A stretch of DNA of 64,000 nt from Microplitis mediator. Lineage: Eukaryota; Arthropoda; Insecta; Hymenoptera; Braconidae. A model generated the notes under the pieces. It was not told the DNA's origin, did no database searches, and was given only the letters and a program-made list of their open reading frames with translations. Numbering within the stretch: the stretch's first letter is position 1; every line of letters starts with the position of its first letter. This document shows positions 12,200 to 24,413 of the stretch, piece after piece. Both the position numbers and the translations under genes were made by a program. The DNA is taken from positions 25,734,331 through 25,798,330 of the forward strand of contig NC_079970.1 in NCBI RefSeq assembly GCF_029852145.1. The letters run 5' to 3'.

Positions 12200-13320
12200 T
12201 GATTCTTTGGAAAAATGGCCCTGCCATTTATTCACCATCTGTATACAACTTCCGCTTGGCAACAGCGCCCTGACTCGCCGCCAGAACTGGTAGCAACACA
12301 ACATATACACATAACAGCAGCAGCAGCAGCAGAGCAGACAAGACTATGGGTTGGTTGGCTACACCACCATGCAATGTGCTCGATGGTGTTGAAGTTGTTA
12401 TGTGTGTTGTGTTCACGTCTGCTGGTCTGCTCCAAAACCAGCTGAAGAGAACAAAATAAAGAAAAGAGGAATAAGAAGTATAAGCCACTCGGAGACTCTA
12501 CACCAGGCCCCTTTTTTTCTCTCGCCTCCGGCCTTTTTCCGTCGTGCCAGCACAGCTCTTCTCTTCTTGGACTACTATTCATAATACAAGAGCTCTCTCG
12601 AGGCCTCATCAACATCAGAAACCTCCCAATGCTCCTACACCACACAGCCACATCTATACTTGATCAGCTTCTCACGTTATTCTTTTATACCCAGCATCCA
12701 CACACTGCTGCAAAACAGTTTAACTTTAAATTATAAAGTAACGCTGCTAAACAAAAGTATAAAAGAAATATAATGTTTAATACTGATGCTAAACCCGTAA
12801 CAGTAAGTGAGCATTGCTTCACATTTACATTGCCCTTGAATCCATTCCTCTGTACTTCCTTTGTATCGACGGACGTGGCTTTCCTGTGAATACACACATT
12901 TTTTAAAATATTATTTTCCTTTTTAACTCTTACTTTGACTACTTTTTGTCTGTATATCTGTACGCATTGGCTGGCATAGAGAGCATTCAGCAATATTCGC
13001 TTACCATGACGACAACGACGAGCGTGTTTCCGCCAAGAGCTCCCTTTAGTATCCTGTTACTCGTATACATCATGATCCTCTTTTTGGATAATGTTTTGTT
13101 TCTTTGCTTTTACTTAACGCTCTTCTATACAACGAACCTCGTACACACCCGAGACACCGACACCGAGACCTAGAGACAACGTCAGCAACTGAAATAATAA
13201 AACAAAGAGCCAGCAACAACAACAAAAAGTATAACCATGTAACATAAAAGACAAGTTGGACGGAAGCGAGGAAACCATCAAACGAAAACATCACTACACA
13301 CCAACACCATATAATCTTAA
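12200..13320. other. GC-richer non-coding patch
   Basis: About 1.1 kb of clearly higher GC than the flanks. It includes a (CAG)n run near 12318-12336 and long but low-complexity ORFs on both strands. No ORF has a recognisable domain, and the longest ones overlap one another on opposite strands. It may be a transcribed or regulatory region upstream of the BTG gene. Confidence 0.35.
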
Positions 13321-16300
13321 AGTTCTTTTGTTACTTGTATCTCTGTCTGATCCGTGAAAGTTTCATCTAATCGATCCAACATCATACGCTATTAAATTAT
13401 CCATTCATCACACCCACGTATGATAAACCGCGGAGGTGAAATATCAAGGTGGGCGTTAAGTAGTCAAAGGAAAAGGAAAATTCTATACTTAGATCATATA
13501 ATAATCAACTTATTTTTTTACTGTATCCGTTTTTTTATTCCATAAATATTTTATCTTTGTTCATTTTCTCATGGCATACCATGGGTTCCCCTTGTGTTGC
13601 TGGGCCATCGTATCATTGAGTAGTCGGCGTGGTCGTCGCTCAATTTTACCAGCTGCACTCGCCATCTGCCATCATCGACCAAAAAGCCACGGCTCTCCCT
13701 TTACACTTATACATATTCATACATATATACATACATATATACATATATGTATTCATGCATCCATACACACATGCACGTACTCCAAAACTACGGGGACATA
13801 AAACAGAGTAAAGTTGCAATTTGAAACTCGACTTCCTTAATTTTTAAATTATCCATATAAGTTTAAAAATCTATATATGTATAGAAACAGATACTTCCTA
13901 GTGTTAATTCCTCGTTATAATGACATTCCAGTTTTTTTTTCTACATATGTGTCCATACATATATGTATGACTACGATGAATATATACGTGGTATAGAGTC
14001 GTCGCGTTGGTAGAAACGTGTTTAGATCAACTTATGATTTTACTTTGTCTATTAGTATACACAATGTATAGTAGTACAGACATGCAGCTGCATATGCCTC
14101 GGTCTCTCCATTGGGATTCACGTTGACAAGCAGGTATTTTTTTTCTTCCTCCATTATTCCTTCTCGTCCATTTTAATTCACCAGAGACGCGGTGAAGCTG
14201 AATTACATGAGGGTCCACCCAGAGAACATAATAGCCAGAGAATTTTTAGTATGGCTGCAGTGTTACATTAGTAGAAAATAGGGAGAGACAGAGAAAGAAA
14301 GAGACTGAGTGTAGTACAGAACCTGAAGGTCCATCAAGGCAAAGAGAATGTGGGTGATTTACAACCTTTTCGGATATACCTGCCGTAATAAAAAAAAAAT
14401 AAAATAAAATAGGGACAGAGTAATGTTATAAGAATATTTGAAAAACATTTTCAATGCAGTATTAAGTACTACAGCTGGTCTTAGTCGATTTTCCGTCTGT
14501 AAGGAAATTTGATCCTCAGATTTTCCTTCCCAGGTATACTAACAAACGGATGCTCGCTAATACTATTGCCGTTCCCAAATAAAACCTTCTGCTATACGAG
14601 TCCTCAGTCCCCTACAATGACGTGAAAAAGAAAATCTTCTACTTCTAGTTAAACCTGTTATTATAGACGTCTACCTGCTGTTTTCTTTTGTCTGACCTGC
14701 AGATCACCTCATCTCGAGGTCTCGGAGATCCGACGTCACATAATTTCAGCTTAATCTTGAACACACATCTCTCCTCTAAATGTTTGGAGTTAAAACATAA
14801 ATATGAAGTAAGAAAATATAAAAATGTCCTTATTGACCTATACGCAATTGATTTTAAAATAATAATGTTTTTTTTATCAGCACACATATATTATGTTTAC
14901 GTATTCAAAGTTGTTCTTCATTCGTACTCTATTTTCTTTTTATTATACCATGTATTTTTATAATCTTAATTCAAAAGTATACGTATTAATAAACATGTGT
15001 GTGTGTACGTGTGTAAACACATACATATGTATATGTGTTTTTGAATCTCGATTATACGCGCATCCTCTCCCACATCGTCTCATTGGCTGATTCTCCACTC
15101 TCTTTACCACTTCCAGCTCGGCTTCGTTCGATAACCCGTTGTGACGAAACTTAGCAACATAAAAAATATATACTTTTTTAAGTACGTCATAAATATCCAC
15201 TAGGATTACTATCTGTAGTTTTTAATATAAAATTTATAGTGAATTTGTTTGTAAAATTTTTATTATTGTTTTTGTTGCTGTCAATTCCGCTGTCACGTCC
15301 TTCGATTATTTAAAATGCGTAAAATACTTGGACGTGACGATGATCACGTAAGCACCGATACGAGGCTACTGGTGTTCGATGATCCTTGATGCATATGTAC
15401 ATAAACCTTAAAACTACTACATATTCGATGATATGCCGTCCGTATGTCGTATCTATCCCTCGTTCAATGTTACTTTTTACTTCTATATATAAATATATTC
15501 AGCATAAATATATATTTATTTCGCTTTTGCGTATTGTACTTTTTTATTTTATTAATGTACTGTACTTATTATAATAACATGAAATGTTGCTGTTGGGTGA
15601 AAATAACAGGAGACGATTTTCGAAAAGGATCTGGTGAATAAACGCGTTCTGTACTGGCGCTTTCTCTCACTAAAAACTTTCTTATCCTTAGTCACTTCAT
15701 GTCAGGATCAATTAGCTCATCTTGATAAAAATTTTAAATTCAATTTAATTCTTCATTAAAATTCAATTAAACACTCAAACAATAATTTTTTTTTTCCTCA
15801 TTTTTACTAAAATTAAAAAACTTTTCTATCTTTCTTAATATTTTAGTTGCTGTAATGAAGTGAAATCGGGGATTTAAAATGTTAGATTTGGATTTGGCAA
15901 TCGGCTGAATAAATCCTAGATGGATATTAAGGTCGGCCTGTTGTACGTCATTGACTTTTCTCTCTCACGGTAACGGTGCTGTAGAACAAGATGTGCCCCG
16001 AGTCATTCGCTCGTGGCACTAACGGCACGACCGACTCTTAACTTGTATTTCACATATATATAGTTTATACATAAGTGTACTCTATTCTATCTCAGGTCTT
16101 TCTGAGCACGAATAAGATACAGAATATGTACTAGTGTATTATGTACCCAGTGTACAAAGAAGTTGTGTCGGTCGGATAATCAAAAATGATTTGCAGGCCG
16201 CAAACTTTCTAGCGATTCCGTTCCCGCATTAGCTGGATCAAATTACTTGGTTTGAAGACATGCGGGTTTTGTTTATTGGAGTCTGTTGCACTTGATGATA

Positions 16301-16343
16301 ACTATTAATACACATATAATTATTTTGTAAAAATTGCCCTCAA
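13321..16343. other. Intergenic stretch with a TA(CA) microsatellite
   Basis: No gene is supported. A GC-richer block at about 13570-13700 is followed by an imperfect (TACATA)n tract at about 13710-13765. The remainder is AT-rich with scattered TATGTATA-type runs. Confidence 0.4.
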
Positions 16344-16420
16344 AGTTTGGAGCATTAATGCCTGGCCTTTAGATCTGATCTAAACGATCTTCTAATGACC
16401 AGGCGTTAATGCTCCAAACT
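16344..16420. other. 77-nt hairpin with a ~30-bp stem, pre-miRNA-like
   Basis: The left arm starts AGTTTGGAGCATTAATGCCT; the right arm ends GGCGTTAATGCTCCAAACT. Paired, they give about 30 bp with one G-U wobble, two internal mismatches and a loop of about 17 nt. Length, bulges and loop fit an animal pre-miRNA. Neither arm matches a miRNA I recognise. A very short MITE is the alternative. Confidence 0.4.
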
Positions 16421-16476
16421 GTACTATAAGGACATGTAACCTGTGACCAAACTTTTACTATGTTGTTAGCAGAAAT

Positions 16477-16812
16477 TGGGAAAGTTACGGTTTTCGTGGC
16501 ACTGCCAAATGACCACCAATTCTTGTAGAACTCGACGAAATACTTTTTTTCAAAAAGCTATAGTTTGTTCAAAAATGGACTAAGACTTTTTTTTCAAAAT
16601 TTTCGTCTTTGAATGTTCTTTCCGAAAAAAAAGTACAAAAAAAAATTGAAGTGTATTAAAGTCTGAAATTTTTAACTTTTTTTGAGAAAATCGCATTTTT
16701 CTCGAGAACTAAGCGAGATATGAAGAAATTTTATCCTTTAAGAGTCTCATTTCGTCGAGTTTTACGAGAATTCGCGATGATGTGGCGGCGCCACGGAAAC
16801 CGTAGAATCCCC
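16477..16812. mobile_element. Inverted-repeat element (~335 bp)
   Basis: The left end (TTACGGTTTTCGTGGCACTG, later AGAACTCGACGAAAT) returns inverted at the right end (ATTTCGTCGAGTTTTACGAG, later CACGGAAACCGTAGAATCC). The arms are about 65 nt and imperfect, around an AT-rich non-coding centre. It is a likely MITE; no other copy is in the window. Confidence 0.65.
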
Positions 16813-16927
16813 AGAAATTCCACTTCATTTACATGCTATCGAGTAGTATATTTTACTACAAGTCCACAGTATCAAACTCTTTAGGTAATTTTTAATAAAA
16901 ATTTATTTGCGTGTACATATTGTTATT

Positions 16928-16952
16928 ATCATCATCATCATCATCATCAATT
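16928..16952. repeat. (TCA)n microsatellite
   Basis: About eight perfect ATC/TCA repeat units in non-coding DNA. Confidence 0.9.
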
Positions 16953-17249
16953 AAACAAAAAGCCCAATTCAATTTGTCCTAATAATGATGCTTTCATCAG
17001 TCACCTCAGGACAACTTCCTACCGTTAATTAACAATAATCTCCATTACTAATATCAGTAAATGTAACAGCAATAATGTGCCATAATTCTACTTAAATGAA
17101 GTGGTAAATATTATGAACACGAGGAGACAAATAAAAAAATAGTCGGTAAAAAAATGTGTATCTATAAGAGCAACACGTTTCCAAGCTTTGGGAGTTCCCC
17201 CACTGGCTGGTTGTTTGTCGAATAAAATGTTTTTTATTTAATTTTTTTG

Positions 17250-18380
17250 GTCGGACGGTGATGGAAGCGAGGTACGGGTCGTAATCGCTCACACGGTGAG
17301 GGGCAAGACCGAGAGAGAGAGAGAAGAGAGAGAAATAAGCCGGGGATTGTGTGCTAGTATTGTACACGTAGCAGTGCTTTGTGTGTGAAAATGTCCGTGT
17401 ATAGACTTCTCTCCCCCCATGTCTCGCGACCCGCATCAGCATTTATTCCTCGGTTCACGGCTAGACAGCTGCTCGAATTTTGCGCCCGCGTCTCTGCGCA
17501 GATCCCGGGTCACGTGATCCACGAGGAGAATAACAACTGGTGGGAGCAGAATAACAAGAATCGGGGACGACGGGAGCCACGGGATTGGTTAATTGACTCA
17601 CCACCATCGCTGGATAAAGTGGGAACAAAGAACCGTGGCTTGCATACCGCGTACCGAGGCAACAACTGCTCATTGGGATCAGAAAGTCTTGGATCGCGAG
17701 ATTGTGCGAGTCGTGAGTTACGCGGAGAGACACAACGTCATTGGTGTAGCGCGTCGTCATTGATTATAATTATTTTTATAATTTAATCTGTACCCAAAGT
17801 AAAGTCATTTTGTTGTATAATTTAGTACACCGAGTGTTAGACATCTTTTGTTGATTAGCAAACCCATTAATCGTTTGAATTAAATTTTTTACGACGACGT
17901 TGCTAATTGTGGTGATTTAAATTTTGTTTTGGAAGTGCAGGAAAAGAGATAGAAGATTTGTTAGTTTGAGGTATTGTTGGTAAAGAAGATAAATTTATTA
18001 GTCGAGTCAAAAATAGTGATTAAAATATAATAAAGTAAACTAACTACCACGACTACTGTGCGAAAGAAGTAGTGGTATGTTTTTTATTCCACGTTAAATT
18101 CAAGAGCCAACGTTATTATTATTCCGACCGCTACGCTTGCTGGCGACGCCATTTTGACGAGACTGAGTTGTAGTACAATTGGAAAGTTGTGCTCCGTAAA
18201 GTAAAATATTTTTTGTTGTATGTAAACCGTGATCTCACGTTACAAATAATATTTTTTTTCTTTACTCAAAAGTTTTGTAAAGAAAAATTAAGTACCAGTC
18301 GAAGACCTGGCGACGAGGAAGAAGAAGAAAATTTTAAAAATTCATTTATTAACAACATTGTCAGCCATAAACAATAAAAT
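17250..18380 (+). promoter_or_regulatory. Promoter and 5' UTR region of the BTG-family gene
   Basis: A GC-rich block (about 17250-17760) with a GAGA tract at about 17309-17335, then a second GC-richer block near 18120-18190 (GGCGACGCCATTTTGACGAG). Both are candidate transcription starts for the BTG coding exon at 18381. A 135-codon ORF (17379-17786) spans the first block but has no domain and ends in a run of isoleucines, so it is treated as UTR. Splicing within the UTR is possible but unproven. Confidence 0.45.
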
Positions 18381-18989
18381 ATGAGGGTAGAAATAGTATC
18401 AGCGACGGACTTTTTAGTCCAATTACTGAGAATAAGATCAGACCACATGCCCGAGTATCATTTGTCAGAGCATCAACTGGAGATGTTCAAATTGTCACTG
18501 ACCGAGGTATTGCGACACCACTATACGGACCATTGGTTCCCTGATAGTCCGAACCGTGGATCTGGTTACCGCTGCCTCCGTATCAATGGTAAAATGGACC
18601 CCGTGATCGCCCTAGCAGGAGCTAATGTAGGTCTGGTGCCAAGACTACTCCGAGCATCGTTCCCTAGGGAATTGACGATGTGGATCGACCCTTCAGAAGT
18701 TTCATACCGGATTGGAGAAAACGGGTCTATCTGTGTTTTATACGAACGGAGTGAACCGGAACCCGAAGAAATAACACCGAGGCCATCTTCATCATCATCA
18801 TTATCATCATCGTCCTCGTCAACTTACTCATCGAGCTCATCAGCCTCCTCATCATCCGGTATGTCACCGTCACCTACATCGTCCCTTGGCAGCATTCCTC
18901 AGCAACAGCAATTTGAGAGCTGCAAGGGCTCACTTATGCACGAGCACTCGCAATTTAATGAGCAATTCGCGGCGTTTGTCTCCAGTTGA
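18381..18989 (+). CDS. BTG/Tob-family antiproliferative protein (BTG1/2-like)
   Basis: A 202-aa protein in one exon. The anti-proliferative domain spans about residues 1-121. Box A is at about 48-69 (YTDHWFPDSPNRGSGYRCLR) and box B at about 98-121 (LTMWIDPSEVSYRIGENGSI). In this family the domain binds the CAF1/CNOT7 deadenylase and so links mRNA decay to cell-cycle exit. The wording of both boxes is closer to BTG1/2 than to Tob, and the long Tob tail with PAM2 motifs is absent. The C-terminal part is instead serine-rich (about 136-160), with a short glutamine run (174-177). The start is firm: an in-frame TAA lies two codons upstream (18375-18377). The long downstream region fits a heavily regulated short-lived mRNA, which is inference. 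Confidence 0.93.
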   Translation: MRVEIVSATDFLVQLLRIRSDHMPEYHLSEHQLEMFKLSLTEVLRHHYTDHWFPDSPNRGSGYRCLRINGKMDPVIALAGANVGLVPRLLRASFPRELTMWIDPSEVSYRIGENGSICVLYERSEPEPEEITPRPSSSSSLSSSSSSTYSSSSSASSSSGMSPSPTSSLGSIPQQQQFESCKGSLMHEHSQFNEQFAAFVSS

Positions 18990-19351
18990 ATTATCAATAA
19001 TAATAATATTAATATATCACGACGGGCTTAGTGCTGCGTCTAAATCTTCTTGTGTTTCCTCGTATTGTTTCGCCAATTGTCATGAAACTAAATGTATTTT
19101 ATCACGAGTTACTACATGATAATTAATCCTTCCTGTCTCAACATCATCAGCAACCGAAGATTAATTGTTACAAACAAAAAATAACGACAGTTGATAAATA
19201 ATTAATTATTTTAAAAAAAGTTAATTACTTGAACGCCATATTGGACGCTCCCGTCCAACCACCAGTCCGTCCATCTGACTCATATTTTCTTGTGTCTCAA
19301 CAACAGCAAGAAAAAAATGAATAAAACCGGCAGACCAACACGTCACTGATG

Positions 19352-19372
19352 CATCATCATCATCATCATCAT
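19352..19372. repeat. (CAT)n microsatellite
   Basis: Seven perfect CAT units inside the probable 3' UTR of the BTG gene. Confidence 0.9.
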
Positions 19373-19668
19373 CTTTACGAACCATGGAACTCATACGAGA
19401 AAACTGATCTCAATACTTTAAATACTTTATTGATATAATACTTGTGTAATGCATCCTGTTAATTTTTTTTTCTCTTTGTACACCTCTGTCACACGAGGTC
19501 ATCCCACCTATCCAACGGACACGGAGTCATCGTGATCAGTTCGAGTCCGCGGATTATTTTTTTCTTTTTTTTTTTTCTGTCAACGAGCGAGCAACAGCAG
19601 TCAGCAAGGGCCAGTACATCAGGTCCACCAGTGACTTGAGAACACGAGACAGCTCGTTTCATCAAACA

Positions 19669-19700
19669 GCAGCAACAACAACAACAACAACAACAACAAT
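19669..19700. repeat. (CAA)n microsatellite
   Basis: About ten CAA/ACA units, partly interrupted, inside the probable 3' UTR of the BTG gene. Confidence 0.85.
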
Positions 19701-22700
19701 AACAACAGTACCACCGTCACCCAGCATCAATCGCTCTTTTGATGTAAATGTATATAGACATATAGCGTTTTAGGTAGATATTTACAGTGCACATGATTGT
19801 GTACACTGTGATCTTTTATTGTATATTTACATCCTGTAAAACAGCTGTGATTTTCTCCATGCAAAGGGTAAATGAAATTATTCATGTATGAATGTCATTT
19901 TATTATATATTTTTTTTTAATGTTTGTCTAGTAACTTATGAATGTCAAGCTGTGTCTACTTGCGTCATTTAAATGAGAGTTGGTAACGAGGTTCTGAAAA
20001 AAAGTCGATCGAAGCGTGTATCAGAGTGTATGTATTGTTTTGCTTGATTATTTACTATTTGATAACAAGTGCTATCGGAGAAGCTCCAATGACAAATCGA
20101 TATGAATATTACGATAAAAATGATAAAAATTAATTCCATTTAAATGTACAAATCTATATAATTATTGTAATATAAATATATATTGTTTTTACCTTTGTTT
20201 ATAAAACAAAGTTAGTTTTATTATTATTTTTAAAAATATTAATCTCCGAAAGCAATGTGTTGAATAATTAATTATTGTTAATGAATGTGACGTACGAATG
20301 TTCTGATGAGTAAATGCGTGAATGATGAGTTTGTCGCATGAATGTGTTTAAATGTATGTGCAAAGATTGATTTTGCGTTCGCAGATTAATCGTTTTGATG
20401 GAAAATAGTTGCCAATATCTACACACATTTTTATAAATCGTCACGTACGCCGGTGGACGAATGCTCTGTGTACGTAGCAATTATTAATGTCGTCTGTGAT
20501 TATCATTAACATAGAAAAGGAATCATATAGAGTAAAGGAGAGAGAGAGGGGGAGAGTGTCTGAGATGAGAGAGATTTTAAAGAAAGACAATATTTAATAT
20601 CGATAAATATCAAGTGCTAATCGATGAACTTTTAACGCATATACCGTTTTAAATATTATAAAGTATAAAAATTATGTAAAGTATATATGTATTTATATAT
20701 GGAATATTAATTATAAACGTAAATCAACTTAAAAAGTATAGATATGTATATACATATATCTAATTTTTAATAATGTGATGATAAAAAATATGTGCACGTA
20801 GCAATTTCCAAACTTTATTCGTCCTCTTTTACCGGTTACGCGTCGATTACAATAATAATCATTATATGGCTAAACTGATGTCATCGTACGCACGCTAAAA
20901 TATATATTTATATATATACATTTTTTTTACGTATGGATTTTTTTTACTTTTCAAAAGATTTAAAAAATTCGCGTACGTCACCGTTTATTTGTAAATAATA
21001 TTTACTGCATTTTATTTTGACTTGGCAAAAAAAAAAAAAAAAAAAAATTGTAAATAAGAATATAATTTACATATATTTTATTAAAATTATTTTTTTTCAT
21101 AAATTTATATATTTACAACCTTGATATTGGATTTATTTTTACAAACAAAATTTTAAAACAAAAAATTAAAAAAAAACAAAAATAAAAAAAAAATTACAAA
21201 AATTAAAATTCAAAAAAATTGTTAACGGGGCGTACGTGTTTTTATATATATTTACTTTTATAACAAATGCATTTTTTTGTCTTTTTTATATTATGCGATT
21301 AATAGGTATGTAAAAAAAAGTAATAAGGAAAATATATGTACACATATGTAAAAAGTTTATGCAAATATGACAAGTGGACGAAAGAAAAAATAATAATAAA
21401 AAATTGATTCGATATCTCAGTGATACTGTATCTTATATTTAATAATGCAATAGCGATAAAAAGTGCGGCGTGCGAAGATATTTAATTTTATTTGTATGAA
21501 TTTTTATTGTAATTAACGAAAAAAGATAAAAATTATATATATAGTACTATATATACGCATATTCTCACATCTTGTAATTATACGTAGAGTCCTTCAGGAA
21601 GAATTTGTACAAACCCGCTGGGATGTTGCCAGCAAGTCTGTGATTTTAGCTTCGTTAATTCAGTATTTTTTTAAAATAAAAAACATAAAATAAGAAAAAA
21701 ATAAAGCGAGACAAAAATCGAAACGATAAATAAGAAATAAACAAAGAAACAAAAATAATAACAAAGTTTGCGAACGATGGTTATAAGAAGAGATTATAAG
21801 AATGTATGTGATGATGAGGTTCAAATGCGGAATATAAGTCTGATATAATTGCGAACTAGTTGCGAATGATGAATTTAATAAAAAGAAAATATAAATATAT
21901 ATATTGTTAAATGGGGATCTTAAATAAAAAAAAAAAAAAAATATGACGAAGACGACGTTGGATTTTAATCAGGGGTGTGATATATTACGTGATAGACGAC
22001 ATGAGGGGCGTGAATTATACAATACAAAAAAAATAATTAACAAAGTCATAATTTTGTTTTTTGTCGATACATTTTATTAATTAATATTAATATTATAATA
22101 ATTTTTTAAAGTTATTAAATAATTGTGAATAGTCAATTATATAAATGCTACCACCAATTGTACAATTTAATTAATTAATTTTTATCATTGGTCGTACCGT
22201 GTGATTATAAACTTTAATTGTGCATTTTATTTTTTAAATGTATGACTGTATTTTATTAATTTTTTTTTCACTTACTTTCGCGCATTAAAGTCATCAATCG
22301 TAAATTATTTTATCATTCATTTAGTCGAAAAAAAAAACTGCAAATGATTTATTAGATTTTTTTTAAATTTAAATTTGTACCTTTAAATTTTGAAGGTAAA
22401 ATGAATTAACTTTTAAACAATTATGTATCCATTTTGTGACTTTCCAATAATTCAGTCCGTGACGCTCGACGAGCTGCTTCCATTAAATCTGCTCCTGATT
22501 TAATACGTCAATGACTTATATAAATACCTGTATAATCGAACGAAATGAATGCATTTTTCTCTTTTTTATTTACAAATGTCTAGTTTTTTTAAACTTCAGG
22601 TCGGCTGGGGTGACAGAAAAAAATAATTATAAAAATTGTTAAATAAAAAATACAAAATAAAAAAAAAAAAGAAAATTGCGAGCGGTCGGTGGGGAGGGAA

Positions 22701-23029
22701 TCGGAGAAACGGGAGGTTACAAAGTAATGAGTGTAATGTTCTGTTAAATATGTAATTATATAATATACAGGAGCGCCCAATAATTCTACAATTATATTTA
22801 AAAAAAAAAAAAATACAAAACATAGTTTGTAATAGTGTAGATATCATTGTAAAGTCAAAACTCTATTGTCAATCAATCAAGCAAATTATTTGTCTAAAAT
22901 TTAAATTAGATTGTAGTACTCGTTACAATATTACTGTAAAACTATTGTCGTAAAACCGTTTGAAAAATGTTTATAATCATTGTAAAAATTCCGAAACTAG
23001 ATATTCTTTTTTTTATCAATTTCTCGATA

Positions 23030-23190
23030 AGGGGAGAGACCCAGTATCCGATCAGGAAACTAGTACCCGATTACTTCTGTAATTGTATATCTATATTTAC
23101 TGAATTTTGATAAATATAAATATACAAATACATGAAATGATCGGGTACTAGTTCTCTGATCAGGTCCTGGGTCTTTTACTTTACAGAGAA
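23030..23190. mobile_element. Palindromic element family E, copy 1
   Basis: The left side carries GACCCAGTATCCGATCAGGA then AACTAGTACCCGAT; the right side carries the inverse, ATCGGGTACTAGTTCTCTGA then TCAGGTCCTGGGTC. An AT-rich centre of about 70 bp separates them. A second copy lies at 26779-26929. Non-coding MITE. Confidence 0.7.
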
Positions 23191-23694
23191 ACTAAAATTC
23201 CGTAATTAATAATTTGTAATAAATAAAAAGCGAACACATGCAGCAGACTTTTACGAGGAAACACTCGAATCCTTAGATATGTAGGTTCACTATTATTATT
23301 AATATTATTTTTATTATTATATTATTATTATTATTATATATAAAAAAAACTACATCTATATTATATCAATGTATAATTATATTTTTAGTTATTAAGTTAC
23401 AAAACTATAATTTCCCGCTTGTACATATACGCCGTGAGCTCGAAAAAATTAATTAATCTTTAACGAAAAAAAGTAATGATAAAAAATCTATAATTTTTTC
23501 GACTGTTTTTGTACAGAGATAATAATAAAAACAAAGGCCTCGTGCTTATGGAATTTCACGAATAATAATTGTTAATGTTTTATCATTTATTTATTTATAA
23601 TCCATACCCCCTGGCCTTTCCTCTACTCATCTTCTTGATTAACGACAATAGATAACTTTAAAATAAAATTACAATATAAGATATCTTAGATTTA

Positions 23695-23832
23695 CAGAAA
23701 AAAAAGAACTTCTTAGCGCAAGAAATTTTTTTTCGTCCCAAGCAAACCAATTTTAAATTTCTCATGCTAAAATTTCTGAGGGCAAGTTAAACTTTTGCGC
23801 CAAGGAATCCTTTTTTTTTTTTTTCTAGATAA
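23695..23832. mobile_element. Short repeat family D, copy 2
   Basis: Starts TACAGAAAAAAAAGAACTTC and ends CCAAGGAATCCTTTTTTTT then TTTCTAGA. The ends are inverted and the interior has 'gcgcaagaaattttt' units as in the copies at 5555 and 26572. Confidence 0.6.
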
Positions 23833-23850
23833 ATGTCTACACAATACACA

Positions 23851-24413
23851 TAAGTTTTATCTACACAAAGTGCGATACGCGATAGTCTTTAATATTATGG
23901 TCGCAATCGATTGAGGGAACGTTCGAGCGACCTACAAGCGCACGCAGAATCATCATATATACCATGCCGTTGTAGTTGTTGGAGCAACGGATAGCGAGGA
24001 GGTCATCGGCGGTTGTTGCCCTGGCCGTCAGAGTCTCCTCGGTTTCTTGTCACTTGGCCTCGCTACCAACAATTATACAAACTAGACACCAATGTCTCCA
24101 ATTTATGTCTCATCACCATCTTCATATATTATTCTTATTGTTTTTAAACTCCAATCGAGATCTGACTTGCGCTCCGTCTTTATATTTATCAGCATCATCA
24201 ATGTCTGCCCTTTGAAACCCGAACATTTATCATCTTCATCATCTCTGTCTAATCTAAAAATTTAAAAAATATTAATAAATTACAGTTGCAGTTGGATGAA
24301 AAATTAGAAAGTAAAATGGACCGGGTAATATTGAGAATAAACCAAAATGGCCATCAGTTGACACCAACGTGAAAGATAATTAAGTCTGGACTGGATATAT
24401 TTATAAATAGCAG
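23851..24413 (+). promoter_or_regulatory. 5' flank and UTR of IPPK
   Basis: A GC-richer stretch at about 23870-24070 is the likely promoter and first transcribed part. A possible UTR acceptor (TAAATTACAG) lies at about 24277-24286, before the coding exon. An in-frame TAG at 24408-24410 precedes the ATG. Confidence 0.4.

Larger units (their letters stand above)
18990..21930 (+). other. Long AT-rich 3' region of the BTG gene (probable 3' UTR)
   Basis: About 2.9 kb with no ORF. It contains TGTAAATA Pumilio-type sites at 20990-20997 and 21049-21056, many ATTTA pentamers, an A-run at about 21027-21048, and AATAAA-like hexamers towards 21900. These fit a long regulated 3' UTR, but the cleavage site cannot be placed. 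Confidence 0.45.
21931..23850. other. Intergenic stretch between the BTG and IPPK genes
   Basis: No gene is seen. It holds two short mobile elements (about 23030-23190 and 23695-23832) and a (TTA)n tract at about 23291-23337. Confidence 0.5.

Noticed and set aside
12215..12651. Overlapping ORFs on both strands (up to 139 codons)
   Set aside because: They overlap one another in opposite directions, are low-complexity (A/Q/L runs from CAG repeats) and resemble no family.
17379..17786. 135-codon ORF upstream of the BTG gene
   Set aside because: No domain, unusual composition, ends in a run of isoleucines, and lies in a GC-rich block that looks like promoter/5' UTR.
18381..18989. Tob identity for the BTG-family gene
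   Set aside because: Box A and box B follow BTG1/2 wording and the long PAM2-containing Tob tail is missing.
19535..19560. tRNA-like T-arm (AGTTCGAGTCC)
   Set aside because: No acceptor stem, D-arm or anticodon arm can be drawn around it.
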